DNA of 64,000 nt from Callipepla californica brunnescens (taxonomy: Eukaryota > Chordata > Aves > Galliformes > Odontophoridae). The notes under the pieces were generated by a model that did not search any database, had not been told where the DNA came from, and saw only the letters and a list, made by a program, of their open reading frames with translations. The DNA lies in the NCBI GenBank assembly GCA_023055505.1, contig JALIRH010000075.1, forward strand, positions 1,116,001-1,180,000, in the 5' to 3' direction. Shown one piece after another: positions 23,388 through 37,700 of this stretch (the stretch's first letter is position 1; every line of letters starts with the position of its first letter). The translations under genes and the position numbers were made by a program.

Positions 23388-26300
23388 ATGCACGAACCGC
23401 TGTTAACCGCGGATTCCGATTCAATCGCATCAGTCGCCTTTACTTCTGAGATTGCCGGTAAGGAAGACGCGAGTCAGAAGACTGCCTTACACTCTATAGC
23501 GGCTTCACTATTCAGCCCTCTGCTGTCCTATATAACAAATCGCGAATAACGCATGTAAGGAACTCAGTTTCAGGAGCTGTACGAGAATGTATGCTGAACC
23601 CCAAAGTTTTTGAGACGAAAAATTTAAATCCCACTTTGCTCTGCAACTGAATACAAAGTATGTCTGCATTGGTCATTCACCTGCAAGCACGATTTCAAAC
23701 TTTTCTCTGACAACTGTTCTTATCCATTTTAGTTCCTCTATGTAACACAGTCACTCCTCGTTTCCTTTCCATACAGAGTGATCTTTATGATTCTTCACAG
23801 AACCATGTGATGTTCAGTGCTAAGGAAACAGTGTAGATGCTTAAAGTACTTATAGATGTTTCCTCTACCAAATGCATCTGTATTTCCTCCTCTTACAATT
23901 CTTTCCCAAGAAACTTTTTATTGGAGCTTCCTCCATGCAAATTATAAGAAGGTGCACATACCGGCACAAGCACTATGCACGAACCGCTGTTAACCGCGGA
24001 TTCCAATTCAATCGCATCAATCGCCTTTACTTCTGAGTTTGCCGCTAAGGAAGAAGCGAGTCAGAAGACTGCCGATCACTGTATAGCGGCTTCTCTATTC
24101 ACCCGGCTGTCTTTCTATATTAAGGAATCGCGAAAAACACGTGAAAATGAGTCTGTTTCAGGAGCTGTATGAGAATGTATACTGGACATCAGTGTTAGTG
24201 AGAGGGAAATTTTAAATCCCACTACTTTTCTGCTACTGAATGCAAAGTATGTCTGCATCAGTCATTCACCTGCAAGCACGATTTCAAACTTTTCTCTGAC
24301 AACTGTTGTTATCCATTTTAGATCCTCATTGTAACACATCACTCCTCGTTTCCCTACCATACACAGTGATCGTTTTAATTCCACACAAATCCATGTGCTG
24401 TTCAGTGCTAAGGAAACAGTGTAGATGCTTAAACTACTTATAGATGTTTCCTCTACCAAATGCATCTGTATTTCCTCCTCTTACAATTGTTTCCCAATAA
24501 TCTTTTCATTTGAACCTGTAGAATGCAAATTATAAGAAGGTGCACATACCGGCACAAGCACTATGCACGAACCGCCGTTAACCGCGGATTCCGATTCAAT
24601 CGCATCAATCGCCTTTACTTCTGAGATTGCCGCTAAGGAAGACGCGAGTCAGAAGACTGCCTTACACTCTATAGCGGCTTCTTATTCAGCCGTCTACTGT
24701 CCTAGATAAAGATCGCGGTTAGCGCATGTAAGGGACTCAGTTTCAGGAGATGTACGAGAATGTATGCTGAACCCCAAAGTTTTTGAGACGAAAAATTTAA
24801 ATCCCACTTTGCTCTGCAACTGAATGCAAAGCATGTCTTCATCGGTCATTCACCTGCAAGCACGATTTCAAACTTTTCTCTGAGAAGTGTTCTTATCCAT
24901 TTTAGATCAATTATGTAACACAGTCACTCCTCGTTTCCTTACTCTACAAAGTGATCGTTTTGTTTCTCCACAGAACCATATGCTGTTTAGTGCTAAGGAA
25001 ACAGTGTAGATGCTTAAAGTACTTATAGATGTTTCCTCTACCAAATGCATCTGAATTTAAACCTCTTACAATTCTTTCCCAATAAACTTTTTATTGGAGC
25101 TTCCTTCATGCAAATTATTAGAAGGTGCACATACAGGCACATGCTCTATGCACGAACCGCTGTTAACCGCGGATTCCGATTCAATCGCATCAATCGCGTT
25201 TACTTCTGAGATTGCCGCTAAGGAAGACGCGAGTCAGAAGACTGCCTTACACTCTATAGCGGCTTCTTATTCAGCCGTCTACTGTCCTATATAACGATTC
25301 GTTGTTAACGCATGTAAGGGACTCAGTTTCAGGAGCTGTATGAGAACGTATGCTGAACCCCAATGTCAGTGAGACGAAAAATTTAAATCCCACTTTGCTC
25401 CGCAACTGAATACAAAGTATGTCTGCATCGGTCATTCACCTGCAAGCACGATTTCAATCTTTTCTCTGAGAAGTGTTCTTATTCATTTGAGATCCTCTAT
25501 GTTACACAGTCACTCCTCGTTTCCTTACTCTACACAGTGATCGTTTTGATTCTTCACAGAACCATATGCTGTTCAGTGCTAAGGAAACAGTGTAGATACT
25601 TAAAGTACTTAGACCTGTTTCCTCTAACAAATGCATGTGTCATTTCAACACTTACTATTGTTTCCCAGTAAGCCTTTTCATTGGAGCTTCTATAATGCAG
25701 ATTATAAGAAGGTGCACATACCGGCACATGCTCTATGCACGAACCGCTGTTAACCGCGGATTCCGACTCAATCGAATCAATTGTCTTTACTTCTGAGATT
25801 GCCGCTAAGGAAGACTCGAGACAGAGGACGGCCTTACACTCTATAGCGGCTTCTTATTCAGCCGTTTACTGTCCTATATAACGATTCGCGGTTAACGCAT
25901 GTAAGGGACTCAGTTTCAGGAGCTGTACGAGAACGTATGCTGAACCCCAATGTTAGTGAGATGAAAAATTTAAATCCTACTTTGCTCTGCAACTGAATAC
26001 AAAGTATGTCTGCATCGGTCATTCACCTGCAAGCACGATTTCAAACTTTTCTCTGACAACTGTTGTTATACAATTTAGATCCTCTATGTTACACAGTCAC
26101 TCCTCGTTTCCTTACTCTACACAGTGATCGTTTTGATTCCTCACAGAACCATATGCTGTTTAGTGCCAAGGAAACAGTGTAGATGCTTAAAGTAATTAGA
26201 GTTGTTTCCTCTACCAAATGCATCTGAATTTCCACCTCTTACAATTCTTTCCCAGTAAGCCTTTTCATTGGAGCTTCTATAATGCAGATTATAAGAAGGT

Positions 26301-28081
26301 GCACATACCGGCACATGCTCTATGCACGAACCGCTGTTAACCGCGGATTCCGATTCAATCGCATCAATCGCCTTTACTTCTGAGATTGCCGCTAAGGAAG
26401 ACTCGAGACAGAGGACGGCCTTACACTCTATAGCGGCTTCTTATTCAGCCCTCTACTGTCCTATATAACGATTCGCGGTTAACGCATGTAAGGGACTCAG
26501 TTTCAGGAGCTGTACGAGAACGTATGCTGAACCCACATGTTAGTGAGATGAAAAACTTAAATCCCACTTTGCTCTGCAACTGAATACAAAGTATGTCTGC
26601 ATCGGTCATTCACCTGCAAGCACGATTTCAAACTTTTCTCTGAGAAGTGTTCTTATCCATTTGAGATCCTCTATGTTACACAGTCACTCCTCGTTTCCTT
26701 ACTCTACACAGTGATTGTTTTGATTCCTCACAGAACCATATGCTGTTTAGTGCCAAGGAAACAGTGTAGATGCTTAAACTACTTATAGATGTTTCCTCTA
26801 CCAAATGCATCTGAATTTCCACCTCTTACAATTCTTTCCCAGTAAGCCTTTTCATTGGAGCTTCTATAATGCAGATTATAAGAAGGTGCACATACCGGCA
26901 CATGCTCTATGCACGAACCGCTGTTAACCGCGGATTCCGATTCAATCGCATCAATTGCCTTTACTTCTGAGATTGCCGCTAAGGAAGACTCGAGACAGAG
27001 GACGGCCTTACACTCTATAGCGGCTTCTTATTCAGCCCTCTACTGTCCTATATAACGATTCGCGGTTAACGCATGTAAGGGACTCAGTTTCAGGAGCTGT
27101 ACGAGAACGTATGCTGAACCCCAATGTTAGTGAGATGAAAAATTTAAATCCCACTTTGCTCTGCAACTGAATACAAAGTATGTCTACATCGGTCATTCAC
27201 CTGCAAGCACGATTTCAAACTATTCTCTGACAACTGTTGTTATACAATTTAGATCCTCTATGTTACACAGTCACTCCTCGTTTCCTTACTCTACACAGTG
27301 ATCGTTTTGATTCCTCACAGAACCATATGCTGTTTAGTGCCAAGGAAACAGTGTAGATGCTTAAAGTACTTATAGATGTTTCCTCTACCAAATGCATCTG
27401 AATTTCCACATCTTAAAATTCTTTCCCAATAAACTTTTTATAGGAGCTTCCTTCATGCAAATTATTAGAAGGTGCACATACCGGCACAAGCACTATGCAC
27501 GAACCGCCGTTAACCGCGGATTCCGATTCAATCGCATCAATCGCCTTTACTTCTGAGATTGCCGCTAAGGAAGACGCGAGTCAGAAGACTGCCGATCATT
27601 GTTTTCGGCTTCTCTATTCACCCGGCTGTCTTTCTATATTAAGGAATCGCGACTTTCACTTGAAAGTGACTCAGTTTCAGGAGCTGTATTAGAATGTATA
27701 CTGTACCCCAGTGTTAGCGAGAGGGAAATTTTAAATCCATCTTAACTCTGCTACTGAATGCAAAGTAATTCTGCATCGGTCATTCAACTGCAAGCACGAT
27801 TTCAAACTTTTCTCTGACAAGTGTTGTTATCCATTTTAGATCCTCATTGTAACACATCACTCCTCGTTTCACTACCATACACAGTGATCGTTTTGATTCC
27901 TCACAGAACCATGTGCTGTTTAGTGCTAAGGAAACAGTGTAGATACTTAAAGTACTTAGACCTGTTTCCTCTAACAAATGCATGTGTCATTTCAACACTT
28001 ACTATTGTTTCCCAGTAAGCCTTTTCATTGGAGCTTCTATAATGCAGATTATAAGAAGGTGCACATACCGGCACAAGCACT
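23388..28081 (+). repeat. HOR unit U5, 8-mer: D B A2 A A3 A3 A3 C
   Basis: Monomer starts: D 23388, B 23975, A2 24563, A 25148, A3 25735, A3 26322, A3 26909, C 27495. The first six monomers copy U4. At 26842 it leaves the U4 pattern (AATAAAC tail) for a different tail (AGTAAGC), and a third A3 takes the place of A. The terminal A of the 9-mer is missing. Its C has a decayed E-box (CACTTG), shared only with the C at 42753. Confidence 0.85.
27652..27667. promoter_or_regulatory. Decayed palindromic E-box, C monomer
   Basis: The core reads CACTTG in place of CACGTG. The change breaks both the palindrome and the E-box. It is shared only with 42910-42925, which places both in the same duplicated block. 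Confidence 0.6.
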
Positions 28082-29843
28082 ATGCACGAACCGCTGTTAA
28101 CCGCGGATTCCGATTCAATCGCATCAATCGCCTTTACTTCTGAGATTGCCGGTAAGGAAGACGCGAGTCAGAAGACTGCCTTACACTCTATAGCGGCTTC
28201 ACTATTCAGCCCTCTGCTGTCCTATATAACAAATCGCGAATAACGCATGTAAGGAACTCAGTTTCAGGAGCTGTACGAGAATGTATGCTGAACCCCAAAG
28301 TTTTTGAGACGAAAAATTTAAATCCCACTTTGCTCTGCAACTGAATACAAAGTATGTCTGCATTGGTCATTCACCTGCAAGCACGATTTCAAACTTTTCT
28401 CTGAGAAGTGTTCTTATCCATTTGAGATCCTTTATGTAACACAGTCACTCCTCGTTTCCTTTCCATACAGAGTGATCTTTATGATTCTTCACAGAACCAT
28501 GTGCTGTTCAGTGCTAAGGAAACAGTGTAGATGCTTAAAGTAATTAGAGATGTTTCCTCTATCAAATGCATCTGAATTTCCACCTCTTACAATTCTTTCC
28601 CAAGAAACTTTTTATTGGAGCTTCCTCCATGCAAATTATAAGAAGGTGCACATACCGGCACAAGCACTATGCACGAACCGCTGTTAACCGCGGATTCCAA
28701 TTCAATCGCATCAATCGCCTTTACTTCTGAGTTTGCCGCTAAGGAAGAAGCGAGTCAGAAGACTGCCGATCACTGTATAGCGGCTTCTCTATTCACCCGG
28801 CTGTCTTTCTATATTAAGGAATCGCGAAAAACACGTGAAAATGAGTCTGTTTCAGGAGCTGTATGAGAATGTATACTGGACATCAGTGTTAGTGAGAGGG
28901 AAATTTTAAATCCCACTACTTTTCTGCTACTGAATGCAAAGTATGTCTGCATCAGTCATTCACCTGCAAGCACGATTTCAAACTTTTCTCTGACAACTGT
29001 TGTTATACAATTTAGATCCTCATTGTAACACAGTCAACCCTCGTTTCCTTACTCTACCCAGTGATCCTTTTGATTCTCCACAGAAACATATGCTGTCTAG
29101 TGCCAAGGAAACAGTGTAGATGCTTAAAGTACTTATAGATGTTTCCTCTACCAAATGCATCTGTATTTCCTCCTATTACAATTGTTTCCCAAAATCTTTT
29201 CATTTGAACCTGTAGAATGCAAATTATACGAACGTGCACATACCGGCACAAGCACTATGCACGAATCGCTGTTAACCGCGGATTCCGATTCAATCGCATC
29301 AATCGCCTTTACTTCTGAGATTGCCGCTAAGGAAGACGCGAGTCAGAAGACTGCCTTACACTCTATAGCGGCTTCTTATTCAGCCGTCTACTGTCCTATA
29401 TAACGATTCGCGGTTAACGCATGTAAGGGACTCAGTTTCAGGAGCTGTACGAGAACGTATGCTGAACCCCAATGTCAGTGAGACGAAAAATTTAAATCCC
29501 ACTTTGCTCTGCAACTGAATACAAAGTATGTCTGCATCGGTCATTCACCTGCAAGCACGATTTCAAACTTTTCTCTGAGAAGTGTTCTTATCCATTTGAG
29601 ATCCTCTATGTTACACAGTCACTCCTCGTTTCCTTACTCTACACAGTGATCGTTTTGATTCCTCACAGAACCATGTGCTGTTCAGTGCTAAGGAAACAGT
29701 GTAGATACTTAAAGTACTTAGACCTGTTTCCTCTAACAAATGCATGTGTCATTTCAACACTTACTATTGTTTCCCAGTAAGCCTTTTCATTGGAGCTTCT
29801 ATAATGCAGATTATAAGAAGGTGCACATACCGGCACATGCTCT
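28082..29843 (+). repeat. D B A head triplet, first instance (1,762 bp)
   Basis: A three-monomer block that precedes the D B A2 core in every unit from here to the right edge. Further instances start at 35124, 43340, 50382 and 56835. It is absent from U1-U5. Its A member is recognised by TATACGAACG just upstream of its anchor, by the CCCAAAATC tail (one or two bases shorter than CCCAATAATC) and by CACAGTCAACCC at the end of the preceding B. The spacing to the next D is 1,762 bp in all five instances. Confidence 0.85.
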
Positions 29844-32800
29844 ATGCACGAACCGCTGTTAACCGCGGATTCCGATTCAATCGCATCAATCGCCTTTACT
29901 TCTGAGATTGCCGCTAAGGAAGACGCGAGTCAGAAGACTGCCTTACACTCTATAGCGGCTTCACTATTCAGCCCTCTGCTGTCCTATATAACAAATCGCG
30001 AATAACGCATGTAAGGAACTCAGTTTCAGGAGCTGTACGAGAATGTATGCTGAACCCCAAAGTTTTTGAGACGAAAAATTTAAATCCCACTTTGCTCTGC
30101 AACTGAATACAAAGTATGTCTGCATTGGTCATTCACCTGCAAGCACGATTTCAAACTTTTCTCTGACAACTGTTCTTATCCATTTTAGTTCCTCTATGTA
30201 ACACAGTCACTCCTCGTTTCCTTTCCATACAGAGTGATCTTTATGATTCTTCACAGAACCATGTGCTGTTCAGTGCTAAGGAAACAGTGTAGATGCTTAA
30301 AGTACTTATAGATGTTTCCTCTACCAAATGCATCTGTATTTCCTCCTCTTACAATTCTTTCCCAAGAAACTTTTTATTGGAGCTTCCTCCATGCAAATTA
30401 TAAGAAGGTGCACATACCGGCACATGCTCTATGCACGAACCGCTGTTAACCGCGGATTCCAATTCAATCGCATCAATCGCCTTTACTTCTGAGTTTGCCG
30501 CTAAGGAAGAAGCGAGTCAGAAGACTGCCGATCACTGTATAGCGGCTTCTCTATTCACCCGGCTGTCTTTCTATATTAAGGAATCGCGAAAAACACGTGA
30601 AAATGAGTCTGTTTCAGGAGCTGTATGAGAATGTATACTGGACATCAGTGTTAGTGAGAGGGAAATTTTAAATCCCACTACTTTTCTGCTACTGAATGCA
30701 AAGTATGTCTGCATCAGTCATTCACCTGCAAGCACGATTTCAAACTTTTCTCTGACAACTGTTGTTATCCATTTTAGATCCTCATTGTAACACATCACTC
30801 CTCGTTTCCCTACCATACACAGTGATCGTTTTAATTCCACACAAATCCATGTGCTGTTCAGTGCTAAGGAAACAGTGTAGATGCTTAAACTACTTATAGA
30901 TGTTTCCTCTACCAAATGAATCTGTATTTCCTCCTCTTACAATTGTTTCCCAATAATCTTTTCATTTGAACCTGTAGAATGCAAATTATAAGAAGGTGCA
31001 CATACCGGCACAAGCACTATGCACGAACCGCCGTTAACCGCGGATTCCGATTCAATCGCATCAATCGCCTTTACTTCTGAGATTGCCGCTAAGGAAGACG
31101 CGAGTCAGAAGACTGCCTTACACTCTATAGCGGCTTCTTATTCAGCCGTCTACTGTCCTAGATAAAGATCGCGGTTAGCGCATGTAAGGGACTCAGTTTC
31201 AGGAGATGTACGAGAATGTATGCTGAACCCCAAAGTTTTTGAGACGAAAAATTTAAATCCCACTTTGCTCTGCAACTGAATGCAAAGCATGTCTGCATCG
31301 GTCATTCACCTGCAAGCACGATTTCAAACTTTTCTCTGAGAAGTGTTCTTATCCATTTTAGATCAATTATGTAACACAGTCACTCCTCGTTTCCTTACTC
31401 TACAAAGTGATCGTTTTGTTTCTCCACAGAACCCTATGCTGTTTAGTGCTAAGGAAACAGTGTAGATGCTTAAAGTACTTATAGATGTTTCCTCTACCAA
31501 ATGCATCTGAATTTAAACCTCTTACAATTCTTTCCCAATAAACTTTTTATTGGAGCTTCCTTCATGCAAATTATTAGAAGGTGCACATACAGGCACATGC
31601 TCTATGCACGAACCGCTGTTAACCGCGGATTCCGATTCAATCGCATCAATCGCGTTTACTTCTGAGATTGCCGCTAAGGAAGACGCGAGTCAGAAGACTG
31701 CCTTACACTCTATAGCGGCTTCTTATTCAGCCGTCTACTGTCCTATATAACGATTCGTTGTTAACGCATGTAAGGGACTCAGTTTCAGGAGCTGTATGAG
31801 AACGTATGCTGAACCCCAATGTCAGTGAGACGAAAAATTTAAATCCCACTTTGCTCCGCAACTGAATACAAAGTATGTCTGCATCGGTCATTCACCTGCA
31901 AGCACGATTTCAATCTTTTCTCTGAGAAGTGTTCTTATTCATTTGAGATCCTCTATGTTACACAGTCACTCCTCGTTTCCTTACTCTACACAGTGATCGT
32001 TTTGATTCTTCACAGAACCATATGCTGTTCAGTGCTAAGGAAACAGTGTAGATACTTAAAGTACTTAGACCTGTTTCCTCTAAAAAATGCATGTGTCATT
32101 TCAACACTTACTATTGTTTCCCAGTAAGCCTTTTCATTGGAGCTTCTATAATGCAGATTATAAGAAGGTGCACATACCGGCACATGCTCTATGCACGAAC
32201 CGCTGTTAACCGCGGATTCCGACTCAATCGAATCAATTGCCTTTACTTCTGAGATTGCCGCTAAGGAAGACTCGAGACAGAGGACGGCCTTACACTCTAT
32301 AGCGGCTTCTTATTCAGCCGTCTACTGTCCTATATAACGATTCGCGGTTAACGCATGTAAGGGACTCAGTTTCAGGAGCTGTACGAGAACGTATGCTGAA
32401 CCCCAATGTTAGTGAGATGAAAAATTTAAATCCTACTTTGCTCTGCAACTGAATACAAAGTATGTCTGCATCGGTCATTCACCTGCAAGCACGATTTCAA
32501 ACTTTTCTCTGAGAAGTGTTCTTATCCATTTGAGATCCTCTATGTTACACAGTCACTCCTCGTTTCCTTACTCTACACAGTGATCATTTTGATTCCTCAC
32601 AGAACCATATGCTGTTTAGTGCCAAGGAAACAGTGTAGATGCTTAAAGTAATTAGAGTTGTTTCCTCTACCAAATGCATCTGAATTTCCACCTCTTACAA
32701 TTCTTTCCCAGTAAGCCTTTTCATTGGAGCTTCTATAATGCAGATTATAAGAAGGTGCACATACCGGCACATGCTCTATGCACGAACCGCTGTTAACCGC

Positions 32801-34293
32801 GGATTCCGATTCAATCGAATCAATTGCCTTTACTTCTGAGATTGCCGCTAAGGAAGACTCGAGACAGAGGACGGCCTTACACTCTATAGCGGCTTCTTAT
32901 TCAGCCCTCTACTGTCCTATATAACGATTCGCGGTTAACGCATGTAAGGGACTCAGTTTCAGGAGCTGTACGAGAACGTATGCTGAACCCACATGTTAGT
33001 GAGATGAAAAATTTAAATCCCACTTTGCTCTGCAACTAAATACAAAGTATGTCTGCATCGGTCATTCACCTGCAAGCACGATTTCAAACTTTTCTCTGAG
33101 AAGTGTTCTTATCCATTTGAGATCCTCTATGTTACACAGTCACTCCTCGTTTCCTTACTCTACACAGTGATTGTTTTGATTCCTCACAGAACCATATGCT
33201 GTTTAGTGCCAAGGAAACAGTGTAGATGCTTAAACTACTTATAGATGTTTCCTCTACCAAATGCATCTGAATTTCCACCTCTTACAATTCTTTCCCAGTA
33301 AGCCTTTTCATTGGAGCTTCTATAATGCAGATTATAAGAAGGTGCACATACCGGCACATGCTCTATGCACGAACCGCTGTTAACCGCGGATTCCGATTCA
33401 ATCGAATCAATTGCCTTTACTTCTGAGATTGCCGCTAAGGAAGACTCGAGACAGAGGACGGCCTTACACTCTATAGCGGCTTCTTATTCAGCCCTCTACT
33501 GTCCTATATAACGATTCGCGGTTAACGCATGTAAGGGACTCAGTTTCAGGAGCTGTACGAGAATGTATGCTGAACCCCAATGTTAGTGAGATGAAAAATT
33601 TAAATCCCACTTTGCTCTGCAACTGAATACAAAGTATGTCTGCATCGGTCATTCACCTGCAAGCACGATTTCAAACTTTTCTCTGACAACTGTTGTTATA
33701 CAATTTAGATCCTCTATGTTACACAGTCACTCCTCGTTTCCTTACTCTACACAGTGATCGTTTTGATTCCTCACAGAACCATATGCTGTTTAGTGCCAAG
33801 GAAACAGTGTAGATGCTTAAACTACTTATAGATGTTTCCTCTACCAAATGCATCTGAATTTCCACATCTTAAAATTCTTTCCCAATAAACTTTTTATAGG
33901 AGCTTCCTTCATGCAAATTATTAGAAGGTGCACATACCGGCACAAGCACTATGCACGAACCGCTGTTAACCGCGGATTCCGATTCAATCGCATCAATCGC
34001 CTTTACTTCTGAGATTGCCGCTAAGGAAGACGCGAGTCAGAAGACTGCCTTACACTCTATAGCGGCTTCTTATTCAGCCGTCTACTGTCCTATATAACGA
34101 TTCGCGGTTTACGCATGTAAGGGACTCAGTTTCAGGAGCTGTACGAGAACGTATGCTGAACCCACATGTTAGTGAGATGAAAAATTTAAATCCCACTTTG
34201 CTCTGCAACTGAATACAAAGTATGTCTGCATCGGTCATTCACCTGCAAGCACGATTTCAAACTTTTCTCTGACAACTGTTCTTATCCATTTTA

Positions 34294-34440
34294 GATCAAT
34301 TATGTAACACAGTCACTCCTCGTTTCCTTACTCTACAAAGTGATCGTTTTGTTTCTCCACAGAACCCTATGCTGTTTAGTGCTAAGGAAACAGTGTAGAT
34401 GCTTAAAGTACTTATAGATGTTTCCTCTACCAAATGCATC
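34294..34440 (+). other. Gene-conversion tract in an A monomer
   Basis: Inside the tail of the A monomer at 33951, the sequence switches to the A2-tail form (GATCAATTATG, CTACAAAGTG, GTTTCTCCAC) and carries ACCCTATG. That word is otherwise seen only in A2 tails at about 31431, 38471, 46688 and 53731. The matching monomers at 40993 and 49209 lack it. The donor was therefore probably the A2 monomer in the same unit or its sister. Confidence 0.7.
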
Positions 34441-34693
34441 TGAATTTCCACCTCTTACAATTGTTTCCCAATAATCTTTTCATTTGAACCTGTAGAATGC
34501 AAATTATAAGAAGGTGCACATACCGGCACAAGCACTATGCACGAACCGCCGTTAACCGCGGATTCCGATTCAATCGCATCAATCGCCTTTACTTCTGAGA
34601 TTGCCGCTAAGGAAGACGCGAGTCAGAAGACTGCCGATCATTGTTTTCGGCTTCTCTATTCACCCGGCTGTCTTTCTATATTAAGGAATCGCG

Positions 34694-34709
34694 ACTTTCA
34701 CGTGAAAGT
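34694..34709. promoter_or_regulatory. 16-bp palindromic E-box, C monomer
   Basis: Intact palindrome in the C that closes U6. Confidence 0.55.
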
Positions 34710-37700
34710 GACTCAGTTTCAGGAGCTGTATTAGAATGTATACTGTACCCCAGTGTTAGCGAGAGGGAAATTTTAAATCCATCTTAACTCTGCTACTGAA
34801 TGCAAAGTAATTCTGCATCGGTCATTCAACTGCAAGCACGATTTCAAACTTTTCTCTGACAAGTGTTGTTATCCATTTTAGATCCTCATTGTAACACATC
34901 ACTCCTCGTTTCACTACCATACACAGTGATCGTTTTGATTCCTCACAGAACCATGTGCTGTTTAGTGCTAAGGAAACAGTGTAGATACTTAAAGTACTTA
35001 GACCTGTTTCCTCTAACAAATGCATGTGTCATTTCAACACTTACTATTGTTTCCCAGTAAGCCTTTTCATTGGAGCTTCTATAATGCAGATTATAAGAAG
35101 GTGCACATACCGGCACATGCTCTATGCACGAACCGCTGTTAACCGCGGATTCCGATTCAATCGCATCAATCGCCTTTACTTCTGAGATTGCCGGTAAGGA
35201 AGACGCGAGTCAGAAGACTGCCTTACACTCTATAGCGGCTTCACTATTCAGCCCTCTGCTGTCCTATATAACAAATCGCGAATAACGCATGTAAGGAACT
35301 CAGTTTCAGGAGCTGTACGAGAATGTATGCTGAACCCCAAAGTTTTTGAGACGAAAAATTTAAATCCCACTTTGCTCTGCAACTGAATACAAAGTATGTC
35401 TGCATTGGTCATTCACCTGCAAGCACGATTTCAAACTTTTCTCTGAGAAGTGTTCTTATCCATTTGAGATCCTTTATGTAACACAGTCACTCCTCGTTTC
35501 CTTTCCATACAGAGTGATCTTTATGATTCTTCACAGAACCATGTGCTGTTCAGTGCTAAGGAAACAGTGTAGATGCTTAAAGTAATTAGAGATGTTTCCT
35601 CTATCAAATGCATCTGAATTTCCACCTCTTACAATTCTTTCCCAAGAAACTTTTTATTGGAGCTTCCTCCATGCAAATTATAAGAAGGTGCACATACCGG
35701 CACAAGCACTATGCACGAACCGCTGTTAACCGCGGATTCCAATTCAATCGCATCAATCGCCTTTACTTCTGAGTTTGCCGCTAAGGAAGAAGCGAGTCAG
35801 AAGACTGCCGATCACTGTATAGCGGCTTCTCTATTCACCCGGCTGTCTTTCTATATTAAGGAATCGCGAAAAACACGTGAAAATGAGTCTGTTTCAGGAG
35901 CTGTATGAGAATGTATACTGGACATCAGTGTTAGTGAGAGGGAAATTTTAAATCCCACTACTTTTCTGCTACTGAATGCAAAGTATGTCTGCATCAGTCA
36001 TTCACCTGCAAGCACGATTTCAAACTTTTCTCTGACAACTGTTGTTATACAATTTAGATCCTCATTGTAACACAGTCAACCCTCGTTTCCTTACTCTACC
36101 CAGTGATCCTTTTGATTCTCCACAGAAACATATGCTGTCTAGTGCCAAGGAAACAGTGTAGATGCTTAAAGTACTTATAGATGTTTCCTCTACCAAATGC
36201 ATCTGTATTTCCTCCTCTTACAATTGTTTCCCAAAATCTTTTCATTTGAACCTGTAGAATGCAAATTATACGAACGTGCACATACCGGCACAAGCACTAT
36301 GCACGAACCGCTGTTAACCGCGGATTCCGATTCAATCGCATCAATCGCCTTTACTTCTGAGATTGCCGCTAAGGAAGACGCGAGTCAGAAGACTGCCTTA
36401 CACTCTATAGCGGCTTCTTATTCAGCCGTCTACTGTCCTATATAACGATTCGCGGTTAACGCATGTAAGGGACTCAGTTTCAGGAGCTGTACGAGAACGT
36501 ATGCTGAACCCCAATGTTAGTGAGACGAAAAATTTAAATCCCACTTTGCTCTGCAACTGAATACAAAGTATGTCTGCATCGGTCATTCACCTGCAAGCAC
36601 GATTTCAATCTTTTCTCTGAGAAGTGTTCTTATCCATTTGAGATCCTCTATGTTACACAGTCACTCCTCGTTTCCTTACTCTACACAGTGATCGTTTTGA
36701 TTCCTCACAGAACCATGTGCTGTTCAGTGCTAAGGAAACAGTGTAGATACTTAAAGTACTTAGACCTGTTTCCTCTAACAAATGCATGTGTCATTTCAAC
36801 ACTTACTATTGTTTCCCAGTAAGCCTTTTCATTGGAGCTTCTATAATGCAGATTATAAGAAGGTGCACATACCGGCACATGCTCTATGCACGAACCGCTG
36901 TTAACCGCGGATTCCGATTCAATCGCATCAATCGCCTTTACTTCTGAGATTGCCGCTAAGGAAGACGCGAGTCAGAAGACTGCCTTACACTCTATAGCGG
37001 CTTCACTATTCAGCCCTCTGCTGTCCTATATAACAAATCGCGAATAACGCATGTAAGGAACTCAGTTTCAGGAGATGTACGAGAATGTATGCTGAACCCC
37101 AAAGTTTTTGAGACGAAAAATTTAAATCCCACTTTGCTCTGCAACTGAATACAAAGTATGTCTGCATTGGTCATTCACCTGCAAGCACGATTTCAAACTT
37201 TTCTCTGACAACTGTTCTTATCCATTTTAGTTCCTCTATGTAACACAGTCACTCCTCGTTTCCTTTCCATACAGAGTGATCTTTATGATTCTTCACAGAA
37301 CCATGTGCTGTTCAGTGCTAAGGAAACAGTGTAGATGCTTAAAGTACTTATAGATGTTTCCTCTACCAAATGCATCTGTATTTCCTCCTCTTACAATTCT
37401 TTCCCAAGAAACTTTTTATTGGAGCTTCCTCCATGCAAATTATAAGAAGGTGCACATACCGGCACATGCTCTATGCACGAACCGCTGTTAACCGCGGATT
37501 CCAATTCAATCGCATCAATCGCCTTTACTTCTGAGTTTGCCGCTAAGGAAGAAGCGAGTCAGAAGACTGCCGATCACTGTATAGCGGCTTCTCTATTCAC
37601 CCGGCTGTCTTTCTATATTAAGGAATCGCGAAAAACACGTGAAAATGAGTCTGTTTCAGGAGCTGTATGAGAATGTATACTGGACATCAGTGTTAGTGAG

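Larger units (their letters stand above)
28082..35123 (+). repeat. HOR unit U6, 12-mer of 7,042 bp: D B A + D B A2 A A3 A3 A3 A C
   Basis: Monomer starts: D 28082, B 28669, A 29257, D 29844, B 30431, A2 31019, A 31604, A3 32191, A3 32778, A3 33365, A 33951, C 34537. The first three monomers are an added D B A triplet, 1,762 bp long, set in front of a 9-mer. The A of the triplet is preceded by the variant TATACGAACG in place of TATAAGAAGG. The tail of the A at 33951 carries a conversion tract from an A2 monomer (about 34294-34440). Confidence 0.87.

Noticed and set aside
29257..29843. Possible insertion of a different element, because the sequence before this monomer (TATACGAACG) differs from others
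   Set aside because: The rest of the monomer is an ordinary A copy with normal spacing; the difference is a few substitutions that mark the head triplet.
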